This document shows, one piece after another, positions 44,004 to 53,431 of a DNA stretch of 64,000 bases (positions are counted from its first letter, which is position 1; each line of letters begins with the position of its first letter). Source of the stretch: G963668605 sp963668605 (GTDB lineage: Bacteria > Acidobacteriota > Terriglobia > Bryobacterales > Bryobacteraceae). The stretch covers positions 3,658,001-3,722,000 of the forward strand of contig OY764903.1 of the NCBI GenBank assembly GCA_963668605.1. The letters run 5' to 3'. The position numbers were made by a program, and so were the translations under genes. Under the pieces are notes generated by a model. The model ran no database searches, was not told where the DNA came from, and saw only the letters and a list, made by a program, of their open reading frames with translations.

Positions 44004-44834
44004 TCAGCCTGTTTGTTGCGAAAGTACGCAACTACGCAAGTAGGCAACGCTTTCTCGCGCTCTCCGGTCTTCCATCACGACCGACTTTTGGATGGATTCC
44101 TCAGGAGATGTCCAGAGTTCAGCGATGACGCTAAGATCTCGATCCGGGCGCTGCAGCATCCGAAGCAGCGAAGGTATTCCGAGCAAACCCTGTCCCGCGG
44201 CAGTGCCCTCCACCACGTAGCCCTTCTTATGCGGCAATCGCCGGACGGTGAAGTCCTTGACGTGCAGATTCACCACATGACGGCGGAGTATCTCCGCCAC
44301 GTACTCTATGCCTTCTCCGCAGCCGAGCGAATTCGCTGTGTCCAGGCAAATGCCCACCGCATCACTCCCGGTCCGCTCGATTACTGACAGCAGCGTGCGC
44401 GCCGAAAACCTGTCGTGGTTTTCGATCCCGAGTGTCACTCCGGCGCGTTCAAACTCTGGCGCGATCTCCCGAAGCATGGCCACAGCGTCGTTTGCGTCGG
44501 GCCTGTCGCCCGGAGCGTCGATCAGTGTGCGAAGAAACTTCGCTCCGAGTTGACGTGAAATCTCGAGATACCGGCGCAGATGCTCAGGGCGGATGCCGGA
44601 TGTACCGGTTTCAATCGTGATGCCAAGATGCTCCGCCTGGGAGCGCAGCAGTTCCAGTTCGCGGCCGGCAAGCAGATGAAGCGGCATATTATCCGCGATC
44701 TGCACGACTCGAACGTCCAGCTCGGCCGCACACTCCAGCAACCCGCCGGGTGTCAGGGGACGCGCGAGCATAGGATAGCCAGACACGCCCGTCCACCAGT
44801 TGTAAGTATAGGAACTGATGCCGATTTCCATCAT
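44004..44834 (-). CDS. sugar phosphate isomerase/epimerase-like TIM-barrel protein
   Basis: A 276-residue AP-endonuclease-2-type TIM barrel. Metal-site segments include GVTLGIENHDRFS, GICLDTANSLG, VVNLHVKDF and a late Glu in SVIAELWTS. It is probably a sugar or keto-sugar isomerase handling a product of the adjacent lyase genes. ATG 44834 overlaps the MFS stop (ATGA), showing translational coupling; an in-frame extension to 45287 lies inside the MFS gene and is rejected. Confidence 0.88.
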   Translation of the reverse strand: MMEIGISSYTYNWWTGVSGYPMLARPLTPGGLLECAAELDVRVVQIADNMPLHLLAGRELELLRSQAEHLGITIETGTSGIRPEHLRRYLEISRQLGAKFLRTLIDAPGDRPDANDAVAMLREIAPEFERAGVTLGIENHDRFSARTLLSVIERTGSDAVGICLDTANSLGCGEGIEYVAEILRRHVVNLHVKDFTVRRLPHKKGYVVEGTAAGQGLLGIPSLLRMLQRPDRDLSVIAELWTSPEESIQKSVVMEDRRARESVAYLRSCVLSQQTG

Positions 44835-46096
44835 GCGGGCTGTGGTTCCTCCTCGACTTCCCGTTCCGCCACGATCGGCTTGCTTGCGTCGATTTTCGAG
44901 AACAGGAATGCGCTCAGCGCCAGCATGGCGGCGATTACGAAGAGCGGCGAATTGTACCCGAATCGCTGGGCCATGTAGCCGAACAGAACGGAGCAGACGA
45001 ATCCGCCAAACTGTGCGCTCGAGTTCATCGCTCCGCTGACTGCTCCAGCGTAACGCCCGCCCACATCCAAAGTAATTGCCCAGGCAGACGGCAGCATCAG
45101 GTCCATGAACCCATAGCCCATGGAGATGAGCAGAATCCCGGACAGCTTTCCGTGCGTGAGCGCCGTTCCCAGCACGCACAAGCCTCCCATGGCTAGACCG
45201 AATGCGCCTATCATCCTCCTGCCATTTCGAAGGCCGTACCGATTTGAGAGGCGGTCGCTCAACCACCCGCCAAGCAGATTTGCGCAAGCACCCAAGATGA
45301 ACGGCAGCGTCGAAAACAGCCCCATTTCTGTTTCACTCAGGCCACGGCCGTCCATCAGATACGTGTGCAGCCAGGACAAGTAGAAGTAGGCGCCCCACCC
45401 ATACGTCGAGTACATACCGATAATCAGCCACAGCGAGCGGGACCGGAACAGTATGCCCCACGGGATGGCAGCGTGAGATTCGCGTCGAGACGAGGGTCCC
45501 ATTTCAGCGAGTTCCTCCGGGCTGACTCCGGGATGCTCACTCGGGTGGTTCCGGTATCGCGGCCTCCATATAGCCACCCACACCAGTCCGGCCGCACCCA
45601 GAATCCAGAACATCGCGCGCCATCCGAGCAGGGTGAGCAAAGGCACGATAATCAATGGCGCCAGGATACCGCCGATGCGGCTAGCTCCCCACACTACGCC
45701 TTGCGCCCGTCCACGTTCACCGGCTGGGAACCAGTGAGAGATCGCTCCGGAAATGTTGGGGAAGGCGCCGGCTTCTCCGGCTCCAAACAGCAGCCGCACA
45801 ATCAGCAACGGCACGAATCCGCTCACGGTGCCAGTCAAGGCCGTGAAGGTGGACCACCAAAGTACGATGCGGGTGAGAATCGAGCGCTGCCCGCACCGGT
45901 CGCCAAGAGCGCCAGTGGGTATTTCCAGCGAGCCATACGAGACGGCAAAAATTCCGACTACCCAGCCCCATTGCTGCGGCGACAGGCCGAGTTCCCCCTG
46001 AATCCGTGAGCCGGCAATCGAGATGCACAGCCGGTCGAAATACGTCAGGATCGCGAGGCTGGCAAAGGAGAGCAGTACATAGTGGCGCTGTTTCAT
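44831..46096 (-). CDS. MFS transporter (hexuronate/anion:cation symporter-like)
   Basis: A 421-residue, 12-span carrier resembling the ACS group, which includes the hexuronate carrier ExuT. Typical segments are LTYFDRLCISIAGSRIQGEL in span 1, SYGSLEIPTGALGDRCGQR between spans 2 and 3, and GAGEAGAFPNISGAISHWFP in span 4. It lies directly after the lyase and jelly-roll genes and before the isomerase, so import of an unsaturated or saturated uronate or similar acid sugar is likely. The gap to the preceding gene is three bases. Confidence 0.9.
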   Translation of the reverse strand: MKQRHYVLLSFASLAILTYFDRLCISIAGSRIQGELGLSPQQWGWVVGIFAVSYGSLEIPTGALGDRCGQRSILTRIVLWWSTFTALTGTVSGFVPLLIVRLLFGAGEAGAFPNISGAISHWFPAGERGRAQGVVWGASRIGGILAPLIIVPLLTLLGWRAMFWILGAAGLVWVAIWRPRYRNHPSEHPGVSPEELAEMGPSSRRESHAAIPWGILFRSRSLWLIIGMYSTYGWGAYFYLSWLHTYLMDGRGLSETEMGLFSTLPFILGACANLLGGWLSDRLSNRYGLRNGRRMIGAFGLAMGGLCVLGTALTHGKLSGILLISMGYGFMDLMLPSAWAITLDVGGRYAGAVSGAMNSSAQFGGFVCSVLFGYMAQRFGYNSPLFVIAAMLALSAFLFSKIDASKPIVAEREVEEEPQPA

Positions 46097-46099
46097 CGG

Positions 46100-46780
46100 T
46101 TACACGAGGCCCCGGAGGCGTATGTTGTCCCACCACAATAGTGTGCGGAACGTCCGAAGGCCAAAGTAGCCGCCCGAAAGCGGCGCGGGATCCACGGCTC
46201 GCAGGACTTCCTTGCCATCTACAGCGAAGCGGATGTCGCCACCCTTTTTCACAAGTTTCAAATGATAAGTAACACCCGGACGGCACTCGTATGCGAAGGT
46301 CTCCGCCAGCAGCTTGAATCCTGGGTTTCGCCGGATCCGAATGCGTGCCTTCGTCGCTCCGTTCGCGTCTCTGCCTCCCGCCGCTTCGGCATCATTCAGG
46401 AAAGTCAGAATGTAGCCATTTAGCTTGTGATAAAGCGCGTATTCCGCACTCTGACGGGATTCCGCCGAGCTTTCAAGCGGGCGTCCTGAGGGATCGGTAT
46501 AGCTAAAAAATAAGTTAATGTTGTTGACATTCTGCGACGACGAAATCACCTGACTATCAAGCTCCAGTTCGAAATCGCCCGGCTGAACCGTGCGATTCCA
46601 AACAGTTGCCACGGCGGCCTTGGGGCCTTTTTCGGCAGGATCTGCTTTCATCATCAACCGGCCATTCTCAATCCAGGTGCGCTCGCCTCCTTCTACCCAC
46701 CAGTTGCTGAGGCCGTGCGAAAAATCCTCTTGGATCCCGCCTGCAGCGGCCGCCGACAAGACTGCTATTATCCATCGCAT
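46100..46780 (-). CDS. secreted jelly-roll (concanavalin-like/DUF1080-related) protein
   Basis: A 226-residue protein with a short signal peptide (MRWIIAVLSAAAAGG). It consists of one beta-rich domain with features of DUF1080-type or DUF6250-type jelly rolls: WVEGGERTWIENGRLMMKAD, NINLFFSYTDPSGRPL, TYHLKLVKKGGDIRFAVDGK and the closing LLWWDNIRLRGL. It could bind or cleave a glycan; I cannot tell which. One base separates it from the lyase gene at 46782, so the two are co-transcribed. Confidence 0.78.
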   Translation of the reverse strand: MRWIIAVLSAAAAGGIQEDFSHGLSNWWVEGGERTWIENGRLMMKADPAEKGPKAAVATVWNRTVQPGDFELELDSQVISSSQNVNNINLFFSYTDPSGRPLESSAESRQSAEYALYHKLNGYILTFLNDAEAAGGRDANGATKARIRIRRNPGFKLLAETFAYECRPGVTYHLKLVKKGGDIRFAVDGKEVLRAVDPAPLSGGYFGLRTFRTLLWWDNIRLRGLV

Positions 46781-46781
46781 G

Positions 46782-49112
46782 TTAGAGGAGCTTCAGACCC
46801 GAGCTTCCGGCCGGAACGCGCAGTCGCAACGTTTGCGTGCGATCATCATACCGGAATTCGACCGCTTTCCCGTTCAACGTGCAGCCGGAAGGCCGGACAG
46901 CCATCTTGAGTTGCACTTCAGCCGCAGCAGCCGCCTCGAATGTCGCCTCGCTGCCGGCCATCGCGGCCGACACCATGGCGGAGGCCGTAAAGATCGGCGT
47001 GTCTGCAAAGGCGAACCTTGTCGCATTCTGCGCCGCCCATCGCACTACTCGACCGCTCTGCTGGCGTACAGAGGCGTAACGGCCGTCGCAGGCGATCCGT
47101 CCAGCCGAGCCGCCCGGAGCGAGAACATCTTCCCAGTCCGTCGCAGTCACTGTGACCACACCGCCGGTCAAGTCCACTTTCGGCGCTGGTTCGTTCGCGT
47201 CATGCATCAAAAGGACCGCTTGGATCTCTATACGTTTCCGATCTTTCAGCGAAAAGGAGAGCCTGTGCCCGCGCGCTTCCGACTTACCTCCTTGATCGCC
47301 TCTGCCGAGCGCAATTGCTGGTTCTTGTGACAAAGCGACACCGTCCGGTTCCAGCAGCCGCACAGTAAGGGTACGCGAGCCTGAGCGAATGCGGTAAACT
47401 CCAGCGCCGGCCTCCTCTGCTTTGTTGATTGCGAGCAGAATCCACTCATACTTGTGGAGAACCTGACTTTCCAGGATATCGTGAACGAAAACGTAACTGC
47501 GGTTTGGATCGCACATCAGAATCGCATTGCGGTCAAAGCGGTCGAGCTTGAGTTTCTCATCGTAGCCCTGTGCGGCGTCGCCACACAGGTAACAATACTG
47601 ACCGCTCAATCCGAGAAAGCCGCGAATCCGGCCGTGGCGGTTATATGGCTCGAAGTCCGGCCATCTCACTCCATCGCCAATTTGGCCGCCGCCATCCACC
47701 GCAACCGTGCTGTGCTCCCGGACCGACTTGGTCCAGGTATAGCCCGTGTCCACAAGCAGGTGTTCTCCATGGTCGAACAGCAGCATGGAATTGAGGTCCG
47801 GGTGCGTGTGTCCTGTGCCCGGCTTCCATTTTGGAATCTCATTCTTCAACAGGATTCCAGTCGCACGATGTCCAAGCGGCGGTCCGCAGCGCAGGGCCAA
47901 ATGTGTGGCGTCGTCGCTCCAACTGCTGCGCACGGTTATCAAGTCCAAATCGCGAAAGCGATGCATGGTGTTCCAGGACGGCCGTGGATCGCGTGACTCG
48001 ACCGTAGGATCCCAGAAGGAAAGAGTCCATGGGTCGCTGGAGGCATTCAGCTTATTGGCCTGCCCAAAATAGCCGGCCAGGAACTGGGACTCCGGATCGT
48101 TGTATTCGCTTGCGGTCTTCTGCATCGCATAGCGTGCCTTGGTGAGCCCGGCTTGCGAGATCGGCGCTGCGGCGGCATCGCCAAGATTGATATCGTAGCG
48201 TCCTCCGGGCAACAGCGTGTGCATCAAGAAGTACTTCAAATTCATCAGGAACGACGAGCCGCTAAACGGATCCTCATCCGTCACGTTTCGATAGAAATCC
48301 AGAATCGGCAGCAGATGCTGCGCGTACCCAAAATTCCAATAGTGCGTACCTTCGTAAAATGCTCCGTCAGGGCTGTCGAGCAGGTGAACCGCGATCTTGA
48401 TCACGCGGCTGCCGAACTCATACCAGGCTTTTGCCTCCGGAACTTCGCCCAGCAACGCAACCGAAGTACACCACAATCCGCCGAGATCGATGTACGTGTG
48501 ATTCTGCTCCCATGGGATGTGGTCTCGGCGCATGTGGTGCTCGTACATCAGCCGTCCGTGGCGCGCGAACTGCTCCACAATGAATGCGCGATCGGAAGCC
48601 GGAATCCGGTCGTATAGGGTATCGAGAGCGAATCCGCCTCCGAACAGCAGCGCCCCCGCGTTCAGGTCGGTATCCTTGGGCTTTCCGTTTACTCCGCCCC
48701 AGTACTTGTACTCGGCAACACGCCGAAGAGTGCGAACGGCGGTGTCAGCATAGACCTCGGATCCAGTTGCAAGCCACGCTCCAACCAGATCCAAGAGAAC
48801 GTAACCGGGAGCTCCGCTATTGCCACCGGGCTGCGGCTTCGGAGCCTCATAGTCGGTCTGTTGTACCGGACGCCAGAGCGCTTCGGGAATCGCGCATCCG
48901 CGCAGAAGCCACAATGAGGAGTCTCCGGCAAGCCTGAGCCGGGATTTCAGTAGCGATTGACGCATTGACGTCGATTTTTTCCAATCGAACTGCTGCCAGC
49001 CCTTTTTGCGCCTGCTGCGGAGTTCATTTGCCAGCGCCTTTTGTCTTTCTTCTCCGCCCTGTGGCAGTGCCACAACAGCCGCTGTGGAGCAAAACTCTCT
49101 TCGGGTAATCAT
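46782..49112 (-). CDS. Tat-exported heparinase II/III-like polysaccharide lyase
   Basis: A 776-residue protein. The leader has TRREFCSTAAVVALP. Residues of about 50-390 form an alpha/alpha toroid (DUF4962/heparinase-like, including HMRRDHIPWEQNHTYIDLGG). The rest is the heparinase II/III beta-sandwich with GTGHTHPDLNSMLLFDHGEH and LLVDTGYTWTK, where His and Tyr are candidate catalytic residues. Family members cleave uronate-containing polysaccharides by beta-elimination. It is followed one base later by the jelly-roll gene and preceded three bases earlier by a sulfatase. This is good evidence that the substrate is sulfated and uronate-containing. Confidence 0.88.
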   Translation of the reverse strand: MITRREFCSTAAVVALPQGGEERQKALANELRSRRKKGWQQFDWKKSTSMRQSLLKSRLRLAGDSSLWLLRGCAIPEALWRPVQQTDYEAPKPQPGGNSGAPGYVLLDLVGAWLATGSEVYADTAVRTLRRVAEYKYWGGVNGKPKDTDLNAGALLFGGGFALDTLYDRIPASDRAFIVEQFARHGRLMYEHHMRRDHIPWEQNHTYIDLGGLWCTSVALLGEVPEAKAWYEFGSRVIKIAVHLLDSPDGAFYEGTHYWNFGYAQHLLPILDFYRNVTDEDPFSGSSFLMNLKYFLMHTLLPGGRYDINLGDAAAAPISQAGLTKARYAMQKTASEYNDPESQFLAGYFGQANKLNASSDPWTLSFWDPTVESRDPRPSWNTMHRFRDLDLITVRSSWSDDATHLALRCGPPLGHRATGILLKNEIPKWKPGTGHTHPDLNSMLLFDHGEHLLVDTGYTWTKSVREHSTVAVDGGGQIGDGVRWPDFEPYNRHGRIRGFLGLSGQYCYLCGDAAQGYDEKLKLDRFDRNAILMCDPNRSYVFVHDILESQVLHKYEWILLAINKAEEAGAGVYRIRSGSRTLTVRLLEPDGVALSQEPAIALGRGDQGGKSEARGHRLSFSLKDRKRIEIQAVLLMHDANEPAPKVDLTGGVVTVTATDWEDVLAPGGSAGRIACDGRYASVRQQSGRVVRWAAQNATRFAFADTPIFTASAMVSAAMAGSEATFEAAAAAEVQLKMAVRPSGCTLNGKAVEFRYDDRTQTLRLRVPAGSSGLKLL

Positions 49113-49115
49113 GTC

Positions 49116-50567
49116 TTATCCAAACTGCTCCGTCGTTTCGTCCAGCAAGCGGCCCATCTCTTTGCGCAGTTGTTGCAGCGGTTCTCGCGCAGCGATATCG
49201 GCGATTACATTCCGCGTCTCGCGCGGATCTTGGGAAAGGTCGTAAAGCTCGTCCATGTCTTTCAAGTCCGGGTAGTGGATGTACTTCCAGCGTTCCGTCC
49301 GGACAGCCCGCCAATCGGGCACGCCGGGGACGAACTTCTCGACGAAGTGCTCGGCCAGGAATGACGTTCGAAGCGGCTCGCTTGAAGACTTCAATACGGA
49401 CCGCAGGGACTTTCCGTGCATTTTTACATACGACGGCTTCACTCCGGCCAGGTCCAACATCGTGGGCGCCAAATCGATGTTCAGCGTCATCTGTGAGCGA
49501 CGGCTGCCGGGTTCGATCAGCTTCGGATAGCGCATCAATAGAGGAACGCGAATGGATTCCTCATAGGCCCAGCGCTTTTGGTCGAACTGGCCGTGCTCGC
49601 CCATGAGGTAGCCGTTATCGCTCGTGAATACTATGACGGTGTTGTCCAGTTCCCCCGTGCGCTTCAGCGCATCGAGAATTTGTGCCATGCCTTCATCTAC
49701 GGAAGCGAGGCAGCGGGCCTGGTCGCGAACCACTTCGTCCGGAGTCTCGGGACGCCCCCGGCGTGATTCCTGCGGCTCCGGCGTGGAGCCTTCCATCCGC
49801 AGCACGTCAACCGATTCCGTCAACTTGCGTGACATCGCGCGTTTGCCTTCCAGGTCACCGGGCACAATAGACGGCGGGACGTAGCGCACATCGGGATACA
49901 GCTTGTTGTGCCGCTCTGCAGGCAGGTAAGGATAGTGTACGGCCTTATGAGAGACGTACAGACAGAACGGAGTCCGCCGGCGACGCTCAATGAACCGCAC
50001 GGCTTTATCGTTGAGGAAATCCGTCATGTAGCCACGCAGTTGTTCCTGGTGGCCGTCCACGTTGACCACCGGATTTATATAGAGTCCCTGCGCATGAAAA
50101 CTCACCCAGTGGTCGAAGCCGGGCCGGCGCGAGTCGTCGAAACCCATGTGCCACTTGCCAACGAAAGCGGTCTCGTAACCGGCATCACGCAGCAGACGCG
50201 GGAATGTGAGCAGCGTGTGGCTGATCTCTGCGTGCCCATTTTTGTCGTTGTTGATGATCCGGTGCGCGTGCGGGTACCGCCCGGTCAGAAAACTGGCGCG
50301 GCTCGGAGAACACAACGGCACTACCGTGAAAAAATTGGAGAACGTCACGCCTTCGCGTGCGATCCGGTCGATATTGGGCGTTTTCGCGAATGCGTGGCCG
50401 GTGCAGGCCACTCCGTCGTAGCGCAGATCGTCCGTAATTACGAAAACGAAGTTGGGCCGCGAGTCGAGGCGGGACGCCGGCGGTGCAGTGGATCCCTTCT
50501 GTTGAAACCCCGACGCGCCGGCAGATGCCGCGGCGGCACCGAGGATGGATCTTCTGGAAATAGACAT
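49116..50567 (-). CDS. Tat-exported sulfatase
   Basis: A 483-residue sulfatase. It has the leader SRRSILGAAAASAG, the metal-binding DD at about 46-47 (VITDDLRYD), the CSPSR signature with Cys86, and the distal metal segment FTSDNGYLMGEHGQFDQKR. It is the first gene of the minus-strand glycan operon: the lyase gene starts three bases after its stop, then the jelly-roll, MFS and isomerase genes follow. It diverges from a second lyase gene at 50639, leaving 71 bases for both promoters. Confidence 0.92.
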   Translation of the reverse strand: MSISRRSILGAAAASAGASGFQQKGSTAPPASRLDSRPNFVFVITDDLRYDGVACTGHAFAKTPNIDRIAREGVTFSNFFTVVPLCSPSRASFLTGRYPHAHRIINNDKNGHAEISHTLLTFPRLLRDAGYETAFVGKWHMGFDDSRRPGFDHWVSFHAQGLYINPVVNVDGHQEQLRGYMTDFLNDKAVRFIERRRRTPFCLYVSHKAVHYPYLPAERHNKLYPDVRYVPPSIVPGDLEGKRAMSRKLTESVDVLRMEGSTPEPQESRRGRPETPDEVVRDQARCLASVDEGMAQILDALKRTGELDNTVIVFTSDNGYLMGEHGQFDQKRWAYEESIRVPLLMRYPKLIEPGSRRSQMTLNIDLAPTMLDLAGVKPSYVKMHGKSLRSVLKSSSEPLRTSFLAEHFVEKFVPGVPDWRAVRTERWKYIHYPDLKDMDELYDLSQDPRETRNVIADIAAREPLQQLRKEMGRLLDETTEQFG

Positions 50568-50638
50568 TGTAATCGTTTTCTGTTATAACCGGATTTCCCG
50601 CCATTGTCAACGTGCCCGGGCGGATCGAATGGAACATC

Positions 50639-53239
50639 ATGCTGCGCACTGTGATCGTTTTGACTCTTTACGCCGGAGCTTGTTTCGGCGGATCCGACAT
50701 CCCCATTCTCTACAAATCCTCTGCCGCGCCGCGCCCCACGCCGGATCGGTTTGTCACGCCCACGGTCGAGGAGCCTCCGATCCTGAACCCGCCCGGGTTT
50801 CGTTGGAACGAGGATCCGGCCGCTGCTTCCTACGATCTGGAACTCTCGCGCGAACGTGGCTTTAAGGCCGCTTCGACCATCAGCTATCGCGATCTCCGAC
50901 TGAACCTGTTCACTCCGGAGCGAGCCTTGGAACCGGGCGTCTGGTTCTGGCGAACGCGCTCCGGCAAGTCCGGCGTATGGTCTGCGATCCGCGAATTCCG
51001 GATCACCACCGGACTGCCGTCCATTCCGACGCCTCCGCTAAGCGACCTGCTTGCACGGCTGCAGAGGATGGGCTATCCGCGCATTTTTCTCTCGCGAGAG
51101 AACCTGCCGAAGTGGCGCTCCGCCATCCGGGGACCGCGAGCGGCCGACTGGAGGCGATTTACGGCCACGCTACCGGACGCCCGCAAGGTCGATATGACCG
51201 ATCCGCCCGTTCTCGAGGGAGAGCGCCGGACCAGCGCCGCAAACAATAAGGTCTTCCTGCAGGCCGTAACCCGCGCGGTGGAGGCCAGCGAAGCCGTGCA
51301 GTCGCTGGCCCTAAACTTCCTGCTGACGGACAACCGCGAAGACGGTCAGCGAGCGCGGCAAATCCTTTTGGCGCTGGCGAGTTGGAGAACATACGGCTCT
51401 ACCGATCGGGCTACCAACGATACGGCGTTCCGCGCCGTCGTACGCGGCCTCGCGATCGGCTACGACTGGCTAAGAGGGGCAGATTTGTTGAGCGAGGCCG
51501 ACCGCCGCGCGGTCGAACGAGCCATCGCGGTCCGCGGAAAACAGTACGCGGACTGGTACCGGCGCGCGGGTGTCCACTCGCAGTGGCCTTATCCGAGCCA
51601 CACCTTCGGCGGCCTGCCCTACTATGGTGAAATCGGCGTCGCGTTCGCAGGCGTACTGCCTGAGGCGGAAGACTGGCTCAGGCTGTGGGTCTACGCCATG
51701 ACCGCTAACTACCCCTCCTTCGGTCGTTCGGACGGCAGTTGGTCGGAAGGCGGCCGCTATTGGCACAACTCAATGGAGCGCCAATTGTTCCCAGTCTGGG
51801 GGCTTGGCGACGCACTGGGGCTGAATCTGCCCGCGCATCCGTTCTTCGCCTCGACCGGATATTTCAAAATCTACGCCAATCCGCCGTGGGATAAGATGAC
51901 CGTTTTCGGCGACGCCCATAACCAGGCCGTCGGCGGAGGGGACGCCAAGGTCATGCTGGCCCTCGCCACTCTGCTCGGGAATCCAGATTATGCCTGGTAC
52001 GGGCAAGCCGTCCGACGCGACGAGACTGGCGAGGGTCCGAAGAGCATGTCCGCTGCGGACTTCTTCACGATGGATTTCGAAGTGATTAAACAAATTGCCG
52101 GGAACAATCAGATTGCGAGTCTGCCGTTGGCCCGCGCGTTTCCCGATACCGGACTCGTGGCCATGCGAACCAATCTGACCGATCCTCATAGCGACATCGA
52201 GTTCCTGCTGCGGGCCAATCCGTTCGGCTCCGTCAGCCATGCGCATGCCGATCAGGGGAACTTCTATCTTGCAGCTTATGGTGAGCCTCTGCTGATTCCA
52301 TCCGGACACTATCAAGGCGGTCACGAGGTGCTGTTCGGGAGCCCTCACCACTCTGGGTGGACATGGCAGAGCCTCGCCCATAACGTTCCGCTGATTGACG
52401 GCAAGGGGCAGGCCCCTAGGAGTCCCGCAGCGAACGCGTATCTCGAGCACTTTTACCACTCCGGACAGGCCGATCTGGCGCGAGTAGATTTAACCCGTGC
52501 CTACCAGGCGGAAGCTGCGGAACCCAAGGGTGGACTCCCAGTACCTGCCGGGAGCGCCCCTATTACCTCATACCGCCGCACGGTGCTTTTTCTGCGGCCC
52601 GGAACCTTCGTTCTGATCGACGATATCGAGTGTTCGCGCGAAGCACGCCTCGACTGGCGCCTTCATGCCTGGAACTCGTTTGCGATCGATAATGCACGCC
52701 AACAGGCGAAGGTAAGCAACGGCGGCGCGGGCGCACTCATTCAGTGGATCGCCGGCGCTCCCGCCAAGATCTCGCAGACCAACGAATTCAGCGTGCCGCT
52801 ATCGGACGCCTATAAGAAGCAGTGGCACCTGAACGCTGCGTACGCAGCGCGCCGGCTGCACCGTGTCTTCACCGTCATCTCTCCTTACAAAACGGGTTCG
52901 CCGGAAACGCCGCCCGAAGTCTCCGCGACAGAGGCGGGCTTGGGCCTCCGCTGGAAGGACGAGCGCGCTTGTTCGGTGTCGCTGGCCCAAGCGGACAAAA
53001 AGATTCTGCGGCAAGGCGCTATTGAAGCGGCGGCAAGCTTATTGGCATCTTGCCAGGACTGGACTTATGCAGCCGACGCGACTACGTTCAAAAGCGGGGG
53101 ACAAACGCTATCGTTCTCCGTGCCTGTGGACGTGATCGCCAAAGCCGGGACTCTTGAGATCTCCAGTTCAGCCGCGTTTGAGATTTCCGGACGCGGGCGC
53201 TATCCAGCAGGCAACACCAGCTTGAAGACCGGACCATGA
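50639..53239 (+). CDS. secreted heparinase II/III-like lyase (DUF4962 type)
   Basis: An 866-residue protein with a signal peptide (MLRTVIVLTLYAGACFG). Residues of about 40-120 are an Ig-like region (GFRWNEDPAAASYDLELSRE). The alpha/alpha toroid (about 130-500) includes VHSQWPYPSHTFGGLPYYG. The beta-sandwich follows, with the catalytic-type FGSVSHAHADQGNFYLAAYG and IPSGHYQGG. This is a DUF4962-type family related to alginate and heparin lyases. ATG 50639 is chosen because it starts the signal peptide. It is transcribed away from the sulfatase operon and overlaps by four bases (ATGA) the start of a PD40-protein fragment, so an intact downstream partner has been lost. Confidence 0.88.
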   Translation: MLRTVIVLTLYAGACFGGSDIPILYKSSAAPRPTPDRFVTPTVEEPPILNPPGFRWNEDPAAASYDLELSRERGFKAASTISYRDLRLNLFTPERALEPGVWFWRTRSGKSGVWSAIREFRITTGLPSIPTPPLSDLLARLQRMGYPRIFLSRENLPKWRSAIRGPRAADWRRFTATLPDARKVDMTDPPVLEGERRTSAANNKVFLQAVTRAVEASEAVQSLALNFLLTDNREDGQRARQILLALASWRTYGSTDRATNDTAFRAVVRGLAIGYDWLRGADLLSEADRRAVERAIAVRGKQYADWYRRAGVHSQWPYPSHTFGGLPYYGEIGVAFAGVLPEAEDWLRLWVYAMTANYPSFGRSDGSWSEGGRYWHNSMERQLFPVWGLGDALGLNLPAHPFFASTGYFKIYANPPWDKMTVFGDAHNQAVGGGDAKVMLALATLLGNPDYAWYGQAVRRDETGEGPKSMSAADFFTMDFEVIKQIAGNNQIASLPLARAFPDTGLVAMRTNLTDPHSDIEFLLRANPFGSVSHAHADQGNFYLAAYGEPLLIPSGHYQGGHEVLFGSPHHSGWTWQSLAHNVPLIDGKGQAPRSPAANAYLEHFYHSGQADLARVDLTRAYQAEAAEPKGGLPVPAGSAPITSYRRTVLFLRPGTFVLIDDIECSREARLDWRLHAWNSFAIDNARQQAKVSNGGAGALIQWIAGAPAKISQTNEFSVPLSDAYKKQWHLNAAYAARRLHRVFTVISPYKTGSPETPPEVSATEAGLGLRWKDERACSVSLAQADKKILRQGAIEAAASLLASCQDWTYAADATTFKSGGQTLSFSVPVDVIAKAGTLEISSSAAFEISGRGRYPAGNTSLKTGP

Positions 53240-53421
53240 AGACAACGAAAACTGGTCATGCAGCGTTCGCCGCCGTTATGGCCGGTGCGTTGATTGTGGG
53301 CCTTTGGCTCAAGCGGCCCGAGCCAGCGGCGGCGTCGGATTCCGATCGTCGCACTTGGGGCGCGAGCGATCCAGCATGGTCTCCCGACGGGCGCCAACTC
53401 GCTTTCTCTAACAAAAATTGA
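53236..53421 (+). pseudogene. N-terminal fragment of a PD40/TolB-like beta-propeller protein
   Basis: A 61-codon frame has a signal anchor (HAAFAAVMAGALIVGLWL) and the first propeller blade start (WGASDPAWSPDGRQLAFS), then stops. PD40/WD40-like propeller proteins are normally several hundred residues. Its ATG overlaps the lyase stop (ATGA), so it was translationally coupled to the lyase gene. The remainder was replaced by receptor-type sequence from about 53405. Probably non-functional. Confidence 0.72.
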
Positions 53422-53431
53422 AAGGAGCATA

